A stretch of 64,000 nt of DNA from Hormiphora californensis (Eukaryota > Ctenophora > Tentaculata > Cydippida > Pleurobrachiidae), in the NCBI GenBank assembly GCA_020137815.1, contig CM035351.1, positions 5,445,792-5,509,791 of the forward strand. The letters run 5' to 3'. The notes beneath the pieces are model-generated. The model was not told where the DNA came from. It was given only the letters and a program-made list of their open reading frames with translations, and did not search any database. Each line of letters opens with the position of its first letter. Positions within the stretch are counted from its first letter, which is position 1. The translations under genes were made by a program, and so were the position numbers. Shown in pieces: positions 1 through 11,180 of the stretch.

Positions 1-121
1 AAAGGCTCTAATTATAAACGTTTCGGACGAAAACAAACTCGGAACTGCACCCTTCTTATTCCATTATGCTGATTCAGAGTTTTGGTAATTTCTTATCCCC
101 TCTCCTCACCGTCCCATTCAG

Positions 122-561
122 AGCGTGTATGGGACAGGGACGACTACAATCGTGGTTGGAAGAGAAACTTCCTCCAAGTTATGGGGTTATCTCTGTGTGA
201 GTGGTTATGCCCCGTCACCTCCTCGCTTCAAGGAGAGGAATATGAACCATTGATTGTGACTGTAGTTGAGCCATCTTCAGATCCCTGGTAAGCCTGATAT
301 AATGGGTGTCTGTTTGATGGTTCAATATCTGTCTGACGGCGTCGACCCGATCTAAGCGCAATGTCTGGCGGTGCCGGTTAGTTCAATACTAACGGATAAG
401 TCCACTTGGTCTCCTTTAACACACCTTCTATTCACAGGTCGGTGGGTGGGGGCAGGCCCAGTACAGTTATAGAACACGATTTCAACATTGAAGATACCAT
501 CAGTATTCCCCCGGAGTCAGGACGACCTCGAATACCTAGCTCCATGCCCAGTGACGGATAA
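122..561 (+). CDS. 3' end of a probable DHHC-type palmitoyltransferase (partial)
   Basis: Two exons, 122-287 and 438-561, join in frame (TG|G) and end at TAA 559-561. The first has an AG acceptor at 120-121 and a GTAAGC donor; the second follows a TTCACAG acceptor. The peptide carries a YNRGWKRNFLQVMG stretch followed by EWLCP and SS-LQGEEYEP. This matches the post-TM4 region of ZDHHC S-acyltransferases (pattern YxxGxxxNxxQVxG, then WLxP and SSxGxG). A polar tail with GRPRIPSSMPSDG follows. These enzymes transfer palmitate to protein cysteines at Golgi, ER or plasma membranes. The catalytic DHHC cysteine-rich domain and the membrane segments lie before the window, so the family call rests on this C-terminal motif only. 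The subfamily is unclear (the ZDHHC2/15/20 type is closest by eye). Confidence 0.5.
325..398. repeat. GGCGCC-family inverted repeat fragment
   Basis: CTGTCTGACGGCGTCGACCC...TCTGGCGGTGCCGG is a diverged copy of the CTGTCTGGCGGCGCC element that is abundant at 61.1-62.7 kb. It lies in and just before the intron between the two palmitoyltransferase exons. Confidence 0.4.
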
Positions 562-1898
562 AAATCCCCTTACCACGGTTACCATGGTTACCATGGTTAC
601 CATGGTAATGAAATGAACAATTACCCCAGAGACCAGGGATTGACTGTTTTATATGTTGAGTCTGTTATAGCGCTGAAAATGCTGTGTTGTTTTCTGCCCC
701 TTTCCTTTACAAAACTTGAAATGTTTGAAACTGTTTGCGCTGTGAGCGTGTCTGTACTTTGTGTGATTTATTGGTAGAGCTTTTCAGTGTCGCTTGTTGT
801 AGTGGAGAAACGGTGTCCTAACACGGTACGCAGACGCACACTTTACGTAGCGTGCGGGTAATAAACACAGGTTCAGCCTGATCTAGCTGAAAAAGTGTGC
901 TTTAGTACCTGCACGTTAGACTAACGGTGCGTCTGCGTACCGTGTTAGGACACCGTTTCTCCGCTACAAGCGGCCTTGATACAAGGGACCGGTATATATA
1001 CTATATTATATTTTCATATCGATAGAACCAGTGGAATGGGATTGCTTGCTTTTTACGTTTTTAATTTGTGATAAAATTCACGAGTTTTATTTTGCTGAAA
1101 ATCACGTGGTGAACGAACGAACACACTGTGGGACGTGGGTTGGCTTATCCATAAATCTGGCGACCGTATAATTTCATTGTCAGGCATGTACCTGGTTGGA
1201 TAGGGTGGAAATGCAGTGCGGAACTCAAAAGGTTACTGAAGTGGTTCACATGAATATTACACGTGCCCGTGCACTGCACGGTGCAGGCCGCAGGGCACCC
1301 AATATCATTTGGGTTTCAGAGAACGTCATGAATAGTTGTAGCCTAACTGCAACTGTCATGTGCACCTATATTTAGTTGTTGAATAAGGGGTTACTCAATA
1401 AATATTTAGGTGAATGGGACGTATGGGTGTAGCCTAGCTGCACCCCTTTAGGCTTGACTTTGAGTGTGGTTAGATTGTGTCGGCGATCCTTAGAACCCTC
1501 GTCCCTGGGCCTTATAATAAGGGATAGGGTTATGAATATGTGGTGGGTTTTATAATAATACCCACCAAATATGTTTTACTTTTATTCATTAAGTGCAACT
1601 GTGTTAGGGGACCGGGAAGGAAACTGGAAAGTTTAGTCAACAATTCACACTTCACACTTTTTTTAAATATTAATCGATCTAGGCCCGGACTATAATATAG
1701 ATTCTAGATCACGGTCTTCCACATCCAGCCCCAGGAGGCAAAATATCATTCATTAATTTTAAGAGATTGAGGTTTAGAGAGATTGACTGATTGAGGATGA
1801 ACAAAAATTAAAAAGAAAGAAACTGTGCTGAAATATATATTAATAGTTCGCGTTGCTCCTCGTTGGCTCAATTCCACAATAAAATATCTCACAACTCA
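562..1898. other. Intergenic, non-coding; short repeat and one MITE
   Basis: No coding exon is convincing here. Positions about 566-607 hold a tandem GGTTACCAT-type 9-mer. Positions about 786-985 hold an inverted-repeat element (see separate entry). An AATAAA at 860-865 sits inside that element. The rest is AT-rich with no readable signal. Confidence 0.6.
786..985. mobile_element. MITE with about 45-bp terminal inverted repeats (family A, copy 1)
   Basis: The left arm runs from CGCTTGTTGTAGTGGAGAAA through CGGTGTCCTAACACGG to CAGACGCAC. The right arm (from about 927) is its near-perfect reverse complement, ending in CTACAAGCGGCCTTGATAC. The interior is short with no ORF. A diverged relative with the same ends (TGCTTGTAGTG ... 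CACTACAAGCA, then CCTTGATAC) lies at 60,441-60,645. TA dinucleotides flank the ends of that second copy, which is compatible with a Tc1/mariner-pogo type; this is inference. Confidence 0.6.
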
Positions 1899-3239
1899 TC
1901 ACTCATTGTCCGAATCAGAATGTTCGGGGGTCTCAATTTCAGGGAACTCCTTGGAAGGAAAGCCTCTAATTGTGAGCATTTCGGAGGCATTGTGGCACAC
2001 ATAGTAGGCGTTCAATTTGGCGGCAGGTGTGAATGCTTGTTGGATCGGTTCTCTTGTCAGTGGCACTACTGGTCCCTTGATATGTTCCATCTGTTTTCGT
2101 TTCAACTTTCGTTCCTGAGGCGAGGGAGAAGATTAGTGATGTTGACTATTTGAGGGGTATAGGTCTACTTGCACAAATTCTGCTCACTCTCTAAAATTTT
2201 CCAACCCGTGTTCTAGCTTAATATAACTTCATAATGTACCCTAAGGAATTTCCATTGAAGGTAGGAGGGTCTACACATTACACTGGCATCGCTGTCAGTT
2301 GGCATAAAGAAAGTGCATGCTCGGGACAGCGCCGTATTGGCGGCTGTAGCTGTAGTAGCCTCAGAAACAATAGATTTGGCATCATCCGCTTGCATTTGGC
2401 AAGTGAGGACCCTCAACTCAACTAAAACAGCTCGAGCTGGAACAGTTAAACAACGGAGAGGCTGTTTAAGTTGGTAGCTATAGCAATGCTGTAGTTATAG
2501 ATTCTAACTTCTCTTTCTTTCTGTCTCTCTTTCTTATATTCTAAAAGTTAAAGTGGACATAAGCCTTATTACGAGTTACTAGACACTAGACACTATAAGA
2601 GAGCTAAAGAGGTCTTGGTTAATGACACTACGCTTACAATTAGAGAAACATACGAGTCATGAGAAAAATGTGAGAAGATAATATAGATAACTCATGGTTG
2701 GCAATTATATATTATAAATTTTAGTATGAACTTCAGTTGCAATACACATAATATAAGCTACTGCAAGCCTAACGGCGAAACGAAACGATCTTTTAAGTTT
2801 ATTATTTGGTTTATCATTTGGCATAATATATTCAAACCATTCACTACAAAACATTCCATGTACCCCAAAAAACCCGGCAATAAATCATGATCTTTATCTT
2901 ATTCTTAGTAAGAATTTCTTACCTCTCGGAACTTTTTCTGTAAGATGGACTGTTCACAAAGATTCATAGCGGTATCACCTGCTGTAACAGAAGTACTCCC
3001 ACCCGACCGGCAACAACGAGATGAGGACGCTGCTGAGTATAACGTCCTGGAAATGAAAATTACAGAGTGAAGTAATACTCCAGTACGCAGATGGTGGTTC
3101 GAAACCACGTAATTACGAAAACATCACGTGATCACTATACTAGATACTTAAAGAGTATAAGCTTGGGAGGAAGAGAGAATGATGTACAGATATAGGGAAA
3201 TATAGAGACGTAGAAGAGATAGATCATTTTGGAAATTTC

Positions 3240-3328
<89 letters not shown>

Positions 3329-3575
3329 GAGAGAGAAAGAGAGAGAAAGAGAGGGTAAGTATCTACCTGTCTGATAAGGAGAAGATTCTGGTATTAACAT
3401 CTTCTCGGGATGAGACTGGAGATATAGTAAGAGGATCGTGGTTAGGACGTTTCCCATTTATATATGATCTGGTATCTACCACTGACCTGAAAGAAATTGA
3501 AACTGTGAGATACACAAATTGCCGGGTATTCCTGTGAGAGCAATGCTCTGACAGCTGGCCCAGAGGTGTACTCTG
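1899..3575 (-). CDS. Unrecognised multi-exon gene, C-terminal part
   Basis: Minus-strand exons, in transcript order: about 3575-3485 (weak), 3415-3367, 3046-2923, about 2416-2282 and 2114-1899, ending in TAA. The last exon (72 codons; it includes KGPVVPLTREPIQQAF and a C-terminal TPEHSDSDNE) is the best supported. It has a CCTCAG acceptor and reads like a conserved soluble protein. The preceding exon (Ala/Thr-rich, MQADDAKSIVSEATTATAAN) joins it in phase 0. The 3046-2923 exon joins if the acceptor GTTGAG at 2417 is used. Upstream phases (AG|G) agree for 3415-3367. I do not recognise the family, and the start is not visible. The large intron 3366-3047 holds a pure (GA)n array on the + strand. 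Exon calls upstream of 3046 are tentative. Confidence 0.4.
3243..3327. repeat. (GA)n microsatellite
   Basis: About 85 bp of nearly pure GA dinucleotides, followed by a degenerate GAGAAA tail to about 3357. It lies in an intron of the minus-strand gene. Confidence 0.95.
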
Positions 3576-4159
3576 GACTAGGAGTACAATCCATCACCAT
3601 GAGTCCAAGACCCCAAAACCTCCCCATTGAAAACCACATTATAGAGCACTAAGAATTACCATATTGAATGCCACAGAATCACTATATTCACTCCATTTTT
3701 TATTTTTCATAGATGAATTTTATCTACGGGCAAATTCTATCTCTTTATTCCTCGATATTTTATGGTCAAGTCTAGGCTAATGGGCCATTAAAGTGGACCT
3801 ATATAGTAGCTCCTATAGTATTATTAAAGAACTGTAAAACTGGAGGTCTGGAGTGAGATCTCTAGAACTCCATTTGGTCAGGGGGAAGAATTAATTAACT
3901 TTAGAGCTGGGGGAGGGGGAATTAATTAACTTTAACTTTAATAGCCCATCGAGAATTAGTAGGAGGAACGTTCTGAAGGGGCACGTGTGCAGTGGATAGA
4001 GGAAGGAGGAAAGATTATTAAAGCTAATAGTAATGTGATAAATGTTCAATTGAGGAACTGCCTATAGTGAATGGTTTGATAAAGGTCTCTTTGATAAAGG
4101 TCTCTTTTTTCTATACTTTAAATTCATTCATTATCGATGAAACACTATTATAGAGGACT

Positions 4160-4735
4160 ATATCTTTGGGCTTTCAAAAAAATCTTGATTCGATTCGATC
4201 TTTGGGCCATCATAAAAAAAAATTGATTCGAATTTCGATTCGATTCGATCTTTGGGCTATTAAAAAATTTCGATTCTATTTGATTCGATCTTCGAGCGAT
4301 CAAAATACTACTTGATTCGATTCGATTCGATCTTTCGATTCGATTCGATAATATCGCCGATTCCTAGTGGCTAGGAACCGGTTGATACTTGATATTTTTT
4401 CCTCGATTTGATCTCGATTCAATCTTTGGGTAATTTTTTAAAAAACTATTCGATTCGATTCGATCTTTGGGCCTTCAAAAAAACATCCATTCGATTCGAT
4501 CTTTGTGCCATCAAAAAATATCGCTTCGATTCGATCTTTGGGCCATCAAAAAATTCGATTCAATCTTTTAGCAATCAAAAAAAAATTCGATTCGGTTCGA
4601 TCTTCGAGCGATCAAAAATCTTCTATTCGATTTGATTCGATCTTCGGGTGATCAAAAAATATCCATTCGATCTATGAGCTCAAAATACTACTCAATCCGA
4701 TTCGATTCGATTCGATATATCGATATAATCGCGGT
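4160..4735. repeat. Degenerate satellite, ATTCGATTCGATC-TTTGGGCC-AT-CAAAAAA unit
   Basis: About 15-20 imperfect repeats of a roughly 30-45 bp unit. Each contains TTCGATTCGATCTTTGGGCC or a near variant, followed by ATCAAAAAA. The array is split by a unique patch at about 4,350-4,400. Reading frames through it are artefacts of the repeat. Confidence 0.85.
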
Positions 4736-7700
4736 TCCTAAGTCCATTATATATATGCAGTACGTAGCACGTGTCCATGGTCTTATCCAGAGGATAGAGG
4801 TGTAGAGAGACGGAGAGCGTTCTTTGGGAATGGGATAATTACCCTAAGTACCTTACTGCCTTCAATTACCTTTCATTGCCCTAGATATACTTTCTTTTAT
4901 TGGACATTCGAAGCCTTTTCTTCTTGTTGTGTTTATTTATGTGTTTATCTAATTAAAATCCCCCTCAATAGTCAATGCAATTACATAGAAGGTGTTATTT
5001 ATAACGAATTGCGTTATAGCAAGGAAGCACTATCAATATCATGACTTTAGTGCTTCTTGGAATTGGATACAGACTAGGGTTTTTCTCGAGATATGCAATT
5101 ATTTGTCATTAGAACACAATATTGTACGCATCTATATATTATGGTTCTAGCAGTTTCCCATTGTGCACAATTATGGTCACGTTATGGTCACGTTTTATGA
5201 ACAAGTCAAGTTGTGGTTCAACACTAGTGATACTCAATAATTCAGTGCATTCATGATTCCTGCACGTATACATTTTCCAGTCTGCTACTACCATTTACAA
5301 ATTTGTGTTAGCCCATTGCATACCGACACAAGTTGTTTGTCCTTGTGGTTCATTTGAAAATATCTAATACCAAATTATCCGTTTGCGCTCCGAATGTTAA
5401 TTATAAAAGTTACTTGCCTTCCCCTCAAGTTACCGTACACAACTAAAAAAAAACAAAATATCCTTGTGTCACAAGGGTATTTTGGAAACTTTTTATTTTG
5501 TTGTAACAATTAAAGTTTGACATTGCTCTTTGCAGTAGTACGGTGCGGCATACGCTCCATTTTGAAAATCAGCAGCTTTTCATCGGATTTGCAGTTCAGT
5601 CACAGGGTTAGGGTAGAAACAACTGTAATTTTTCCATGGCTTTGTTTTCCATCCGTTTGAAAACATGGCCAAAGCATTTTTCCTCTCCTCCCTGGAATAA
5701 TCCAGTCGCTGTAATTGTATCGTGTTTAATGTGTTGTATCAGCAAAAGGCTGGCATCGAAGATGTATGTTCATCCATCGAAGTCTATATAATAACCTTGG
5801 CCTAAGTAATGATCAATTTGTTGTCATCCACACATGACACAAGCTAGATCTCTTGGTCGTTGTAATTAAAGAATCAATCCAATCTAACGATGTTTCTACT
5901 AGGAACTCTAGCGGTCTTGTTACGTGTTGATCTAATAAGAGCCACAGGCAGGTCGATTTCTTACAGCTAGCTTTGCCACCAACCAATGTTGGCAGAGCTG
6001 TTATAATCAACATGTGTGGTTCTTACTCGTATACTTAGATTAATCGAGAACCATCCTTTCCTTTCTCGAGAACCACGATACTCTCATGTATACTGATAAC
6101 GATTAACCTACAATATAAATTAATTGCACACGTTATCGTATTAAGTTTGTAGAAGAATCATTGTCCATATTTTCTAATGGCCAGTACAGCTAATCGTTGC
6201 TGTGTATGCCAATAGTGAAAGAAAAGCCAACTGAGCTGTACGAAAAAGTTGTTCACCGTTTTCTCAGGACTGTATATTTTCTTCTTCGTTTAAAATTATT
6301 GCTAACTTCATGACTTTCACCGCTTGTTGTACTTGAGGTTTGGGAATTCTTCTATCTCTACTACCAATTTCTTCATGATCTCTTTCGATATTTCCAGGTT
6401 TGCGGTTTAGTTGCTGATTTCATATCCCCGAGATATACCCACAGTTCAGTAGCGTGTACACATGAGGACCACTACTTGACTTTAAACACACATGGTATCG
6501 AGTGCTAACAATTTGTTAAGCAAGTGCACATGAATTTGCTTTGAAATAAGAATTAAGAACATCGAGATGATGTTATTAATTCAAAGCGAATTTACGTGCT
6601 TATATTACATCATTAACTCGCTTGGTTAGTATTTAGCTTCATCGAATGGTGCATCTATATATCAAATGTCATAATCATGCCAATTTCACTCGTTCTATAA
6701 GCACAAAGGTGGTATTTTTTAATATCATTCATTGAAATGGAGTCGTCAGCGATCTTTGGCATTCATACAGCTTGTTATAAGTCATTGGTCTAGTAACACG
6801 TACCTAATGAGCGAACTCAATTTGCAATGCAATTGCATCATTATCATGGGCTGCATAGTTGTTATGCTAATTGTGAGAATACCAAACAACCAAAGCAGCT
6901 TCTTTTCACTCTGCAATATATATTGATGCTAGGTTTCCTTCAGAGCCTTGGCCTTCTTTACAATTATATAATATGTGGCTGATGGAAAGCTCGACACAGT
7001 TATGTGGTGACTTTTGAGTGACGTGCGGCAATATATTGGCGAAATTAGCTTTTTTTATACTATGATTTGTACAGATCGATGTACAGGGTCGCAAATCAAG
7101 TCACAATATGTAACTGGGTTGCCAATCCTTACTATTACAACGCATGTGATTTGGTCAATTATAGTCCCTCCATTTGCATTATACTACCCTTGTGGCCCCT
7201 TTTGGGGCCTTTGTCATATTATATGCGCTGGACACGTGCTAGCTGGGGTAGGCTACCAGGTTATTTGGTGACGAATATAGGTGCAAATTTGCATCTATAT
7301 ACCTCACTACAATTTGCATCTATTATACCGTCGTGGTAGCGTGCAAGACATGTTGCTTAGGAATCTTTATAGACTGGGCTGACTTTGATTTTTTATATAG
7401 CCGGGTCATAGAATGAGAGTGTGTTAAATTGTCTATGGAATGCTATACATATTTCATCACCACGAACAAACGATTCTAGTGAGATCGGAGAGAAAAATAT
7501 GTTAATACTTAGGAGAGATTAATGATCGAGGTCGGTGATTTTCATTGACAGCTTATGCTTTGGCGGGGTACTTGTTAAAAGATGACAATATCATAATAGC
7601 TCGTCGGCTCAATATTAGGCATGCTGTGGATAGAATCATCACACCCATTTTAGTCGTATATTTTGTATTATTATAGCTAGGTCTGCACCAGCAGCTTCCT

Positions 7701-8153
7701 GCATGAACAATGCAAGATACTTGGCTCCAGGAATAATATTTCCAGACAATGCATGATATCATATAATATTGGCATATGTTATTATCATGGTACTGTTATT
7801 ATTATCATTACGGCCGGGTTCTAGCTCATACAAAGATAGAAATTCGATTGACCCCCCTCCGGAGGCTCATATTGAACTTGAACAGAAAGAAAGAAGTGGT
7901 GAGAGTCTGATTCAGAGAGGGCGAGAGTCTGATTCAGAGAGAGCGAGAGTCTGACTCTGAGAGTGGTGAATGAGAGAGAAAGGGCCAGCTAGGAGAGATC
8001 GAATATTGCGAAATCTTGGGGACCTATGATGCATAATTGCCTGCCTCGTGCTAGCCTAGAGAAAGCGAGGCCCGCGGTGATTGAAGATCCTTCTGTTCCC
8101 ACTAGAAGAAATGAGACGCTCCACTCGAAATAAATAAAGAGAGGGGAGCGAGG

Positions 8154-8226
<73 letters not shown>

Positions 8227-8290
8227 GAAGAGAGAGAGAGAGAGATAGAGAGAGAGAGACAGAGAGACAGAGAAAGAGAGAGATGAGATA
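8154..8290. repeat. (GA)n microsatellite, interrupted
   Basis: Mostly GA dinucleotides with GAAAGA and GACAGA interruptions. It is low complexity, and the Leu/Ser-rich reading frame on the minus strand is an artefact. Confidence 0.95.
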
Positions 8291-9716
8291 TAAAGGAGGC
8301 AAAGATTCTTTGTTCCTGGCTTTATAATGCCAGCGGCTATTATCAGTTGATGGCATGGGAGATATAGGAAGGGTACTCAAGTGATCAGGACACCATGGTG
8401 GAGACGATTCGGAACACAACATTTATTGCAGTATGAGTAAGTGCAATTTACTATGTTGAGAAATTAAAAAAAACGCTAATCGTTTTCTTCTTTTGCATCC
8501 CTGTTGGAAACCGCTTGAATCCTAATGGTATTGTAGTACATGGTGTAATGGTGTATGGACAGTGCATTCGGACATTGTTACTCTCACTTCCTCTCTAAGG
8601 TCGAATTGAGCTGAAAACCAGTGAACCGCACTATACACTACTTTACACCTCTTTCTTGACACTTTATTTAGGTTGCAATTATATTGTTTAATTTGCCCAC
8701 TTTGGTAGTTTCCTATAATTCCTATATGTCTTTTTGTTGACTGTAATTTGTAAAGCACGACGAAGCAGCAGCTCAGTGGCATTACTGTTAATTATTTGTT
8801 ATATAGCGAATTAGCAATAACAGATACAAAGCTTGTGTGTCGAATTCTATAATTCGTGACCCTGGTGACCCTAGTGTTGTGGTTTTTAATAATAGGTCTA
8901 GCCTCAATTCGGTGTACACTTATTAGTAACCACCGGTATCGCATGGGAAGAGTTATAATGTCCGGGTGGATGAAATAACATTGAATTTTGTGCTGGTATG
9001 TATTACATATATTATACTACTAATATGTAACACATTGAGATCATATACCTTATAGAGGTTTAGTGGAATTTTTCGCCAGGGCTATCGAAACAATAATTTT
9101 TAATTAGTACAACTTTAATTACTGGACGTCACTTCCTGTATACGTGTTATTACAAACATATTACATACTTCCTGTAATATTATATTTGTAATGAAGCGTA
9201 TACACTGTATATTATAATACAGGAACCAATTGTAATTCGAGGACCGTTATACCAATTACCATGTCACATTATATAGCGTACACATGCTCATGTAGGATAG
9301 CTCCCACACGATTGCAACTGTCAGTGTCATACTGCTGTGAACATACATGTCTGCAGATATATTCTGTCTTGAGGCACATTACCTCGTTTTGAATTCTGGG
9401 AATGCACTGATAGTGTGGTTAGGGAGGGGTCTGCTGCAGCGTAAGCCAGCATGGGACTCTTTTTGTAGGTGTAGGTCTACAATCGATAAACAGTCCTTTT
9501 TTAAATTTTTCATCATGTTTCATGTTGCTATGTTCTAACCCTCCCTTTACATTCGGGGGCGGGGCGCCCGAAACCCAGTCTAGCCAGGCAAGTTTCATGA
9601 TGCTTAATTAAATTATAAAAAAAAGAAATTCGGTAGGTAAATTATGATCAATATCATTAAAAAACCCCCTGTCTACTATGTACATATTTAGGTGCCGGCA
9701 GGCACCTCCGACCCGA

Positions 9717-9795
9717 ATAAATCATTACTTCTGTCATTACTTCTACCATTACTTCTGTCATTACTTCTACCATTACTTCTATCATTACTTCTATA
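9717..9795. repeat. 12-bp minisatellite CATTACTTCTNY
   Basis: About six copies alternate CATTACTTCTGT and CATTACTTCTAC or TAT, each 12 bp long. Confidence 0.85.
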
Positions 9796-10333
9796 AATTG
9801 TCATTATCCTTATTCCTTGGTCGTAATTCACATACACGTCTCAATGTGCATATAACCCTTCACTTGTCTACCCTGCCCAAATTTCAACAAGTTTTCACAC
9901 TGGATTCATATAAATTTCTCTCAATCTAGATTAAGTTAGTCAACTCATGTTTCTTGACCTAATGATTAATGGGAGAAAGCGAAGAGAAAGACAGGAATGA
10001 AAGGGAAAATTATTTTAGAGTGACAGAAGGAGAGAAAAGACGGTTAAAAGAGTTCCGTCATAGCTTGAGAAGAACTTGTTTATGATTTTATAAAATTTTA
10101 TCCGTTTGGATTTTGAGAATGTCACGTGTGCCGATAATGCATAATCAATATATATGCATATGTTGAATATATCGTGGCGACAGCTTTATTATCTTTTCGG
10201 CAAGTCTGGCTTTTTAAGGGATCGGAGAAAATGTTCTTGGATGAGAGATCAATAGGGATAGTAGGACTGAGATAAAGCCAGCCTTTACATACATATATTT
10301 CGTGCTATGGTATCTTACTATAATAGATGTTAC

Positions 10334-10414
10334 TCGCTTGCAGAGCAGTTGCCGCACGTCGAAGTCGTAAAGAAACATTTCGGCTGACACCGACTGTTGG
10401 CCGGCTTTCAACAC
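10334..10414 (-). CDS. Possible single coding exon, unknown gene
   Basis: An 81-nt (27-codon) open block on the minus strand is bounded by a CCAG acceptor and a GTAACA donor. It encodes VLKAGQQSVSAEMFLYDFDV followed by RQLLCKR. The composition looks like protein, but I found no phase-compatible neighbour exon, so this may be chance. Confidence 0.2.
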
Positions 10415-10825
10415 CTGGCTTCGAAGTGGCTAGATTAATTGTAATCTAGTAGGCCAATATTTATTTTTTGACGCTAGTTGTCATGTTCTAGTTATGTAGT
10501 TATTATTTGATTAAGTATTTTACAACGATATAAGATAAAACATTGCGGTTTTGGGGCATTGCCTTTGGCACCAAGTGAGGAATTTCAACTTAAAAATTTC
10601 ATCTGGTTGGTTGGTTGGTGATACTAAGCCGACGTTCTACCAAGCTCTTTTTCATCTTTGCTCATTAACACTTAATTATTATTTTTATTACATTTGATAT
10701 TACAGGTACATACTGTGATGCGTGAATGACGCAACAAGGAAACCAATATATATATATACTCAGAGAAATAGATAATATTGAAAATGATATAACTAAGTAG
10801 CTAACGCACTATGTTACAATATTTT

Positions 10826-10911
10826 CTGTCTGGCGCCGCACTCATGTTTGATCATGGCGTCACACTGTTTGATTTGAGAATCAGATGGCCGGGTTTGGCG
10901 CCGCCAGACAG
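10826..10911. mobile_element. Short MITE of the GGCGCC family
   Basis: The left end CTGTCTGGCGCCGC and right end GGCGCCGCCAGACAG are inverted repeats around an interior of about 55 bp. They match the ends of the elements clustered at 61.1-62.7 kb. No ORF is present. Confidence 0.65.
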
Positions 10912-11180
10912 TATATTTGTGATGCTTGCAGTGAGAGAGGCCGGTCTATCAAGGAAATCTTATTAAATTAATGAAACATATGTTTGCTTAAAATTATTTA
11001 AACTCTTCTCGACTTTATAATGTATCCAACAGGTCTTTATATTTTGCTTGCGAGTTTTGTAACTGTGCTTAGAATTGGAAGATGTCGATACCATTGCCGT
11101 ACCAATTTCATTGAAAAGTTATAACTAGGAAATAAAATTATGATTGTTCCAACTGTTTTATCCAAATTTGTAACAGGAGA

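Larger units (their letters stand above)
3640..11180. other. Long non-coding stretch before the K+ channel gene
   Basis: AT-rich DNA with no confident multi-exon gene on either strand. Contents seen: an ATTCGATTCGATC satellite (4,160-4,735), a (GA)n array (8,154-8,290), a 12-bp CATTACTTCTNY tandem (9,717-9,795), one possible minus-strand exon (10,334-10,414) and a GGCGCC-type MITE (10,826-10,911). Around 5.0-7.4 kb I see only AT-rich sequence and short chance ORFs. Confidence 0.5.

Noticed and set aside
5813-6013. Minus-strand ORF with ALPTLVGGKAS and a later LDWIDSL, faintly like an AAA ATPase
   Set aside because: The P-loop pattern is broken (no GxxxxGK[ST]), there are no supporting neighbour exons, and a GTAAGA donor-like site lies inside it.
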